Below, in pieces: positions 55,858 to 56,403 of a DNA stretch of 56,403 bases (the first letter of the stretch is position 1; every line of letters starts with the position of its first letter). A program made the translations under genes and the position numbers. Under the pieces are notes generated by a model, which was given only the letters and a program-made list of their open reading frames with translations, ran no database searches and had not been told where the DNA came from. Where the stretch lies: positions 1 through 56,403 of the forward strand of contig NZ_DAOKZA010000022.1 of the NCBI RefSeq assembly GCF_035325925.1, read 5' to 3'. The DNA comes from Calidifontimicrobium sp035325925 (GTDB lineage Bacteria > Pseudomonadota > Gammaproteobacteria > Burkholderiales > Burkholderiaceae_C).

Positions 55858-56324
55858 GGTCGACGCCTTGCCGACCATCGCCGCCAGCCATGCGCCACGA
55901 AACCCAGGATCCACCTAGTCAACCCTAGCAGTGGCGGGCAGTGCTGCAGAACTGTGCAAAGGCGGGGCCCGGCCGCATAGTAGGCCGCCACCAGGCGTCG
56001 CCCCCAAGGCCGCGGCCTCAGGACCGTGTCCCTGAAGTCGCGCAGCGAATCGGTCTGCCAGGCGTCTCCGAAGACCATCGTCGCGATGAAGCACCTCTCC
56101 CCTGATCGTCGAGCCGAACCGCCACCTGGCGCTGAGGCGCGCCGCCCCTGCAGTTCGAAACGCGCATGGGCAGCGATACCCCTGCGGCGGGCCTCTTCCT
56201 GCGATGGGCTTCGACGCGGCCCGTGGACGGATTCGAGAACCACCAGGCGTTCACACCGTCCCATCTTCGCCAGCTCGGACGCCCCAACAGCGCCGTCACC
56301 GCGCCGTGCCTTCCCGGTCTTCAT
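55854..56324 (-). CDS. Cas4-like N-terminal module fused to a CFI-box membrane domain
   Basis: A 156-residue protein, ATG 56324, which itself overlaps the stop of the preceding gene (ATGA). Residues 14-55 (GASELAKMGRCERLVVLESV, then RRRGIAAHARFE) resemble the N-terminus of Cas4: a Ser-Glu-Leu start, the first Fe-S cysteine C24 in a C-x-R setting, and G49-x3-H53, with C-to-H distance 29. After a short linker, residues 78-145 form a CFI-box domain (CFIATMVFGD, LRDFRDTVL, GRRLVAAYYAAGP) ending in a hydrophobic stretch (LLGLTRWILGFVA). It has no catalytic D or ExK of its own; these are in the next gene. Confidence 0.68.
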   Translation of the reverse strand: MKTGKARRGDGAVGASELAKMGRCERLVVLESVHGPRRSPSQEEARRRGIAAHARFELQGRRASAPGGGSARRSGERCFIATMVFGDAWQTDSLRDFRDTVLRPRPWGRRLVAAYYAAGPRLCTVLQHCPPLLGLTRWILGFVAHGWRRWSARRRP

Positions 56325-56403
56325 TCCGTGATCGCCGGCTGGAACACGCCGTTCGTCACCGCAGCGGCCTGCTGCACGTCAGGCTCCTTCGGGACCTTGA
56401 TCG
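56321..56403 (-). CDS. C-terminal end of an unknown gene (5' part beyond window)
   Basis: Twenty-six residues up to the stop at 56321, ending NGVFQPAITE. The stop overlaps the ATG of the CFI-box gene, so it is the upstream member of the same operon. Too short to assign to a family. Confidence 0.55.
   Translation of the reverse strand, partial: IKVPKEPDVQQAAAVTNGVFQPAITE

Noticed and set aside
55285..56324. The two nuclease-like genes as one gene broken by a frameshift
   Set aside because: The first gene continues into a complete CFI-box domain after the Cas4-like part and the second begins with its own membrane anchor at an ATGA overlap, so a simple frameshift does not explain the layout.

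Overview
The window is very GC-rich DNA. It most likely comes from a betaproteobacterium of the order Burkholderiales. The evidence is the gene content (rpmB-rpmG, purN-rsmB, tripartite TRAP transporters, an Aromatoleum-type tungsten aldehyde oxidoreductase) and the strongly G/C-biased third codon positions. Nearly all long open frames lying opposite the genes are by-products of this base composition and are left out.

Layout, left to right. (1) 1-6344, minus strand: the end-truncated cell-division translocase ftsK, a membrane sensor diguanylate cyclase, chorismate synthase aroC and a DUF481 outer-membrane protein. (2) 6496-9336: a DUF2946 protein and a TonB-dependent copper receptor (OprC/NosA type) behind an FNR-like box. 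(3) 9440-17422: an AraC-family regulator divergent from a TRAP transporter and a two-gene indolepyruvate-type ferredoxin oxidoreductase, read as an uptake and oxidation unit for an aryl-2-oxoacid. (4) 17541-24897: a fused 5-oxoprolinase/hydantoinase with a MarR-like regulator, divergent from a second TRAP transporter, with paired operator-like repeats between them. (5) 24943-28628: two GspE/PilB-related proteins with tandem c-di-GMP-type MshEN motifs, only the second carrying the ATPase. (6) 28632-35428: a dispersed repeat pair, then the tungsten aldehyde oxidoreductase operon (Fe-S, catalytic and FAD subunits, a MoaD-like protein and a small unknown), divergent from an AcoR-like regulator that lacks the sigma-54 contact loop. 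(7) 35443-43509: small conserved genes (two methyltransferases, two nitroreductase-like proteins, DUF3016, DUF2189, DUF3014, a quinone oxidoreductase, DUF2784, DUF2007, an EamA transporter). (8) 43532-53816: housekeeping genes (Crp-family regulator, trxB, rpmB, rpmG, a fatty-acid desaturase, rsmB, purN, trpS, a Lon-like protease, a stress-protein-like ORF).

(9) 53912 to the window end looks like the edge of a genomic island. An 18-nt copy of the 3' end of tRNA-His, on the minus strand, lies just beyond the terminator of the last core gene. Past it is a compact minus-strand operon of less GC-extreme genes. In order of transcription these are the end of an unknown gene, a protein with a Cas4-like N-terminal module fused to a CFI-box membrane domain, a membrane-anchored protein with the complementary Cas4-like catalytic and Fe-S half, an XRE-type antitoxin-like regulator and an AbiEii-type nucleotidyltransferase toxin. 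The two middle proteins together carry the full set of Cas4-family residues in the right order and spacing. I therefore propose a split, membrane-tethered Cas4-like nuclease coupled to a toxin-antitoxin pair, a candidate undescribed defence system.
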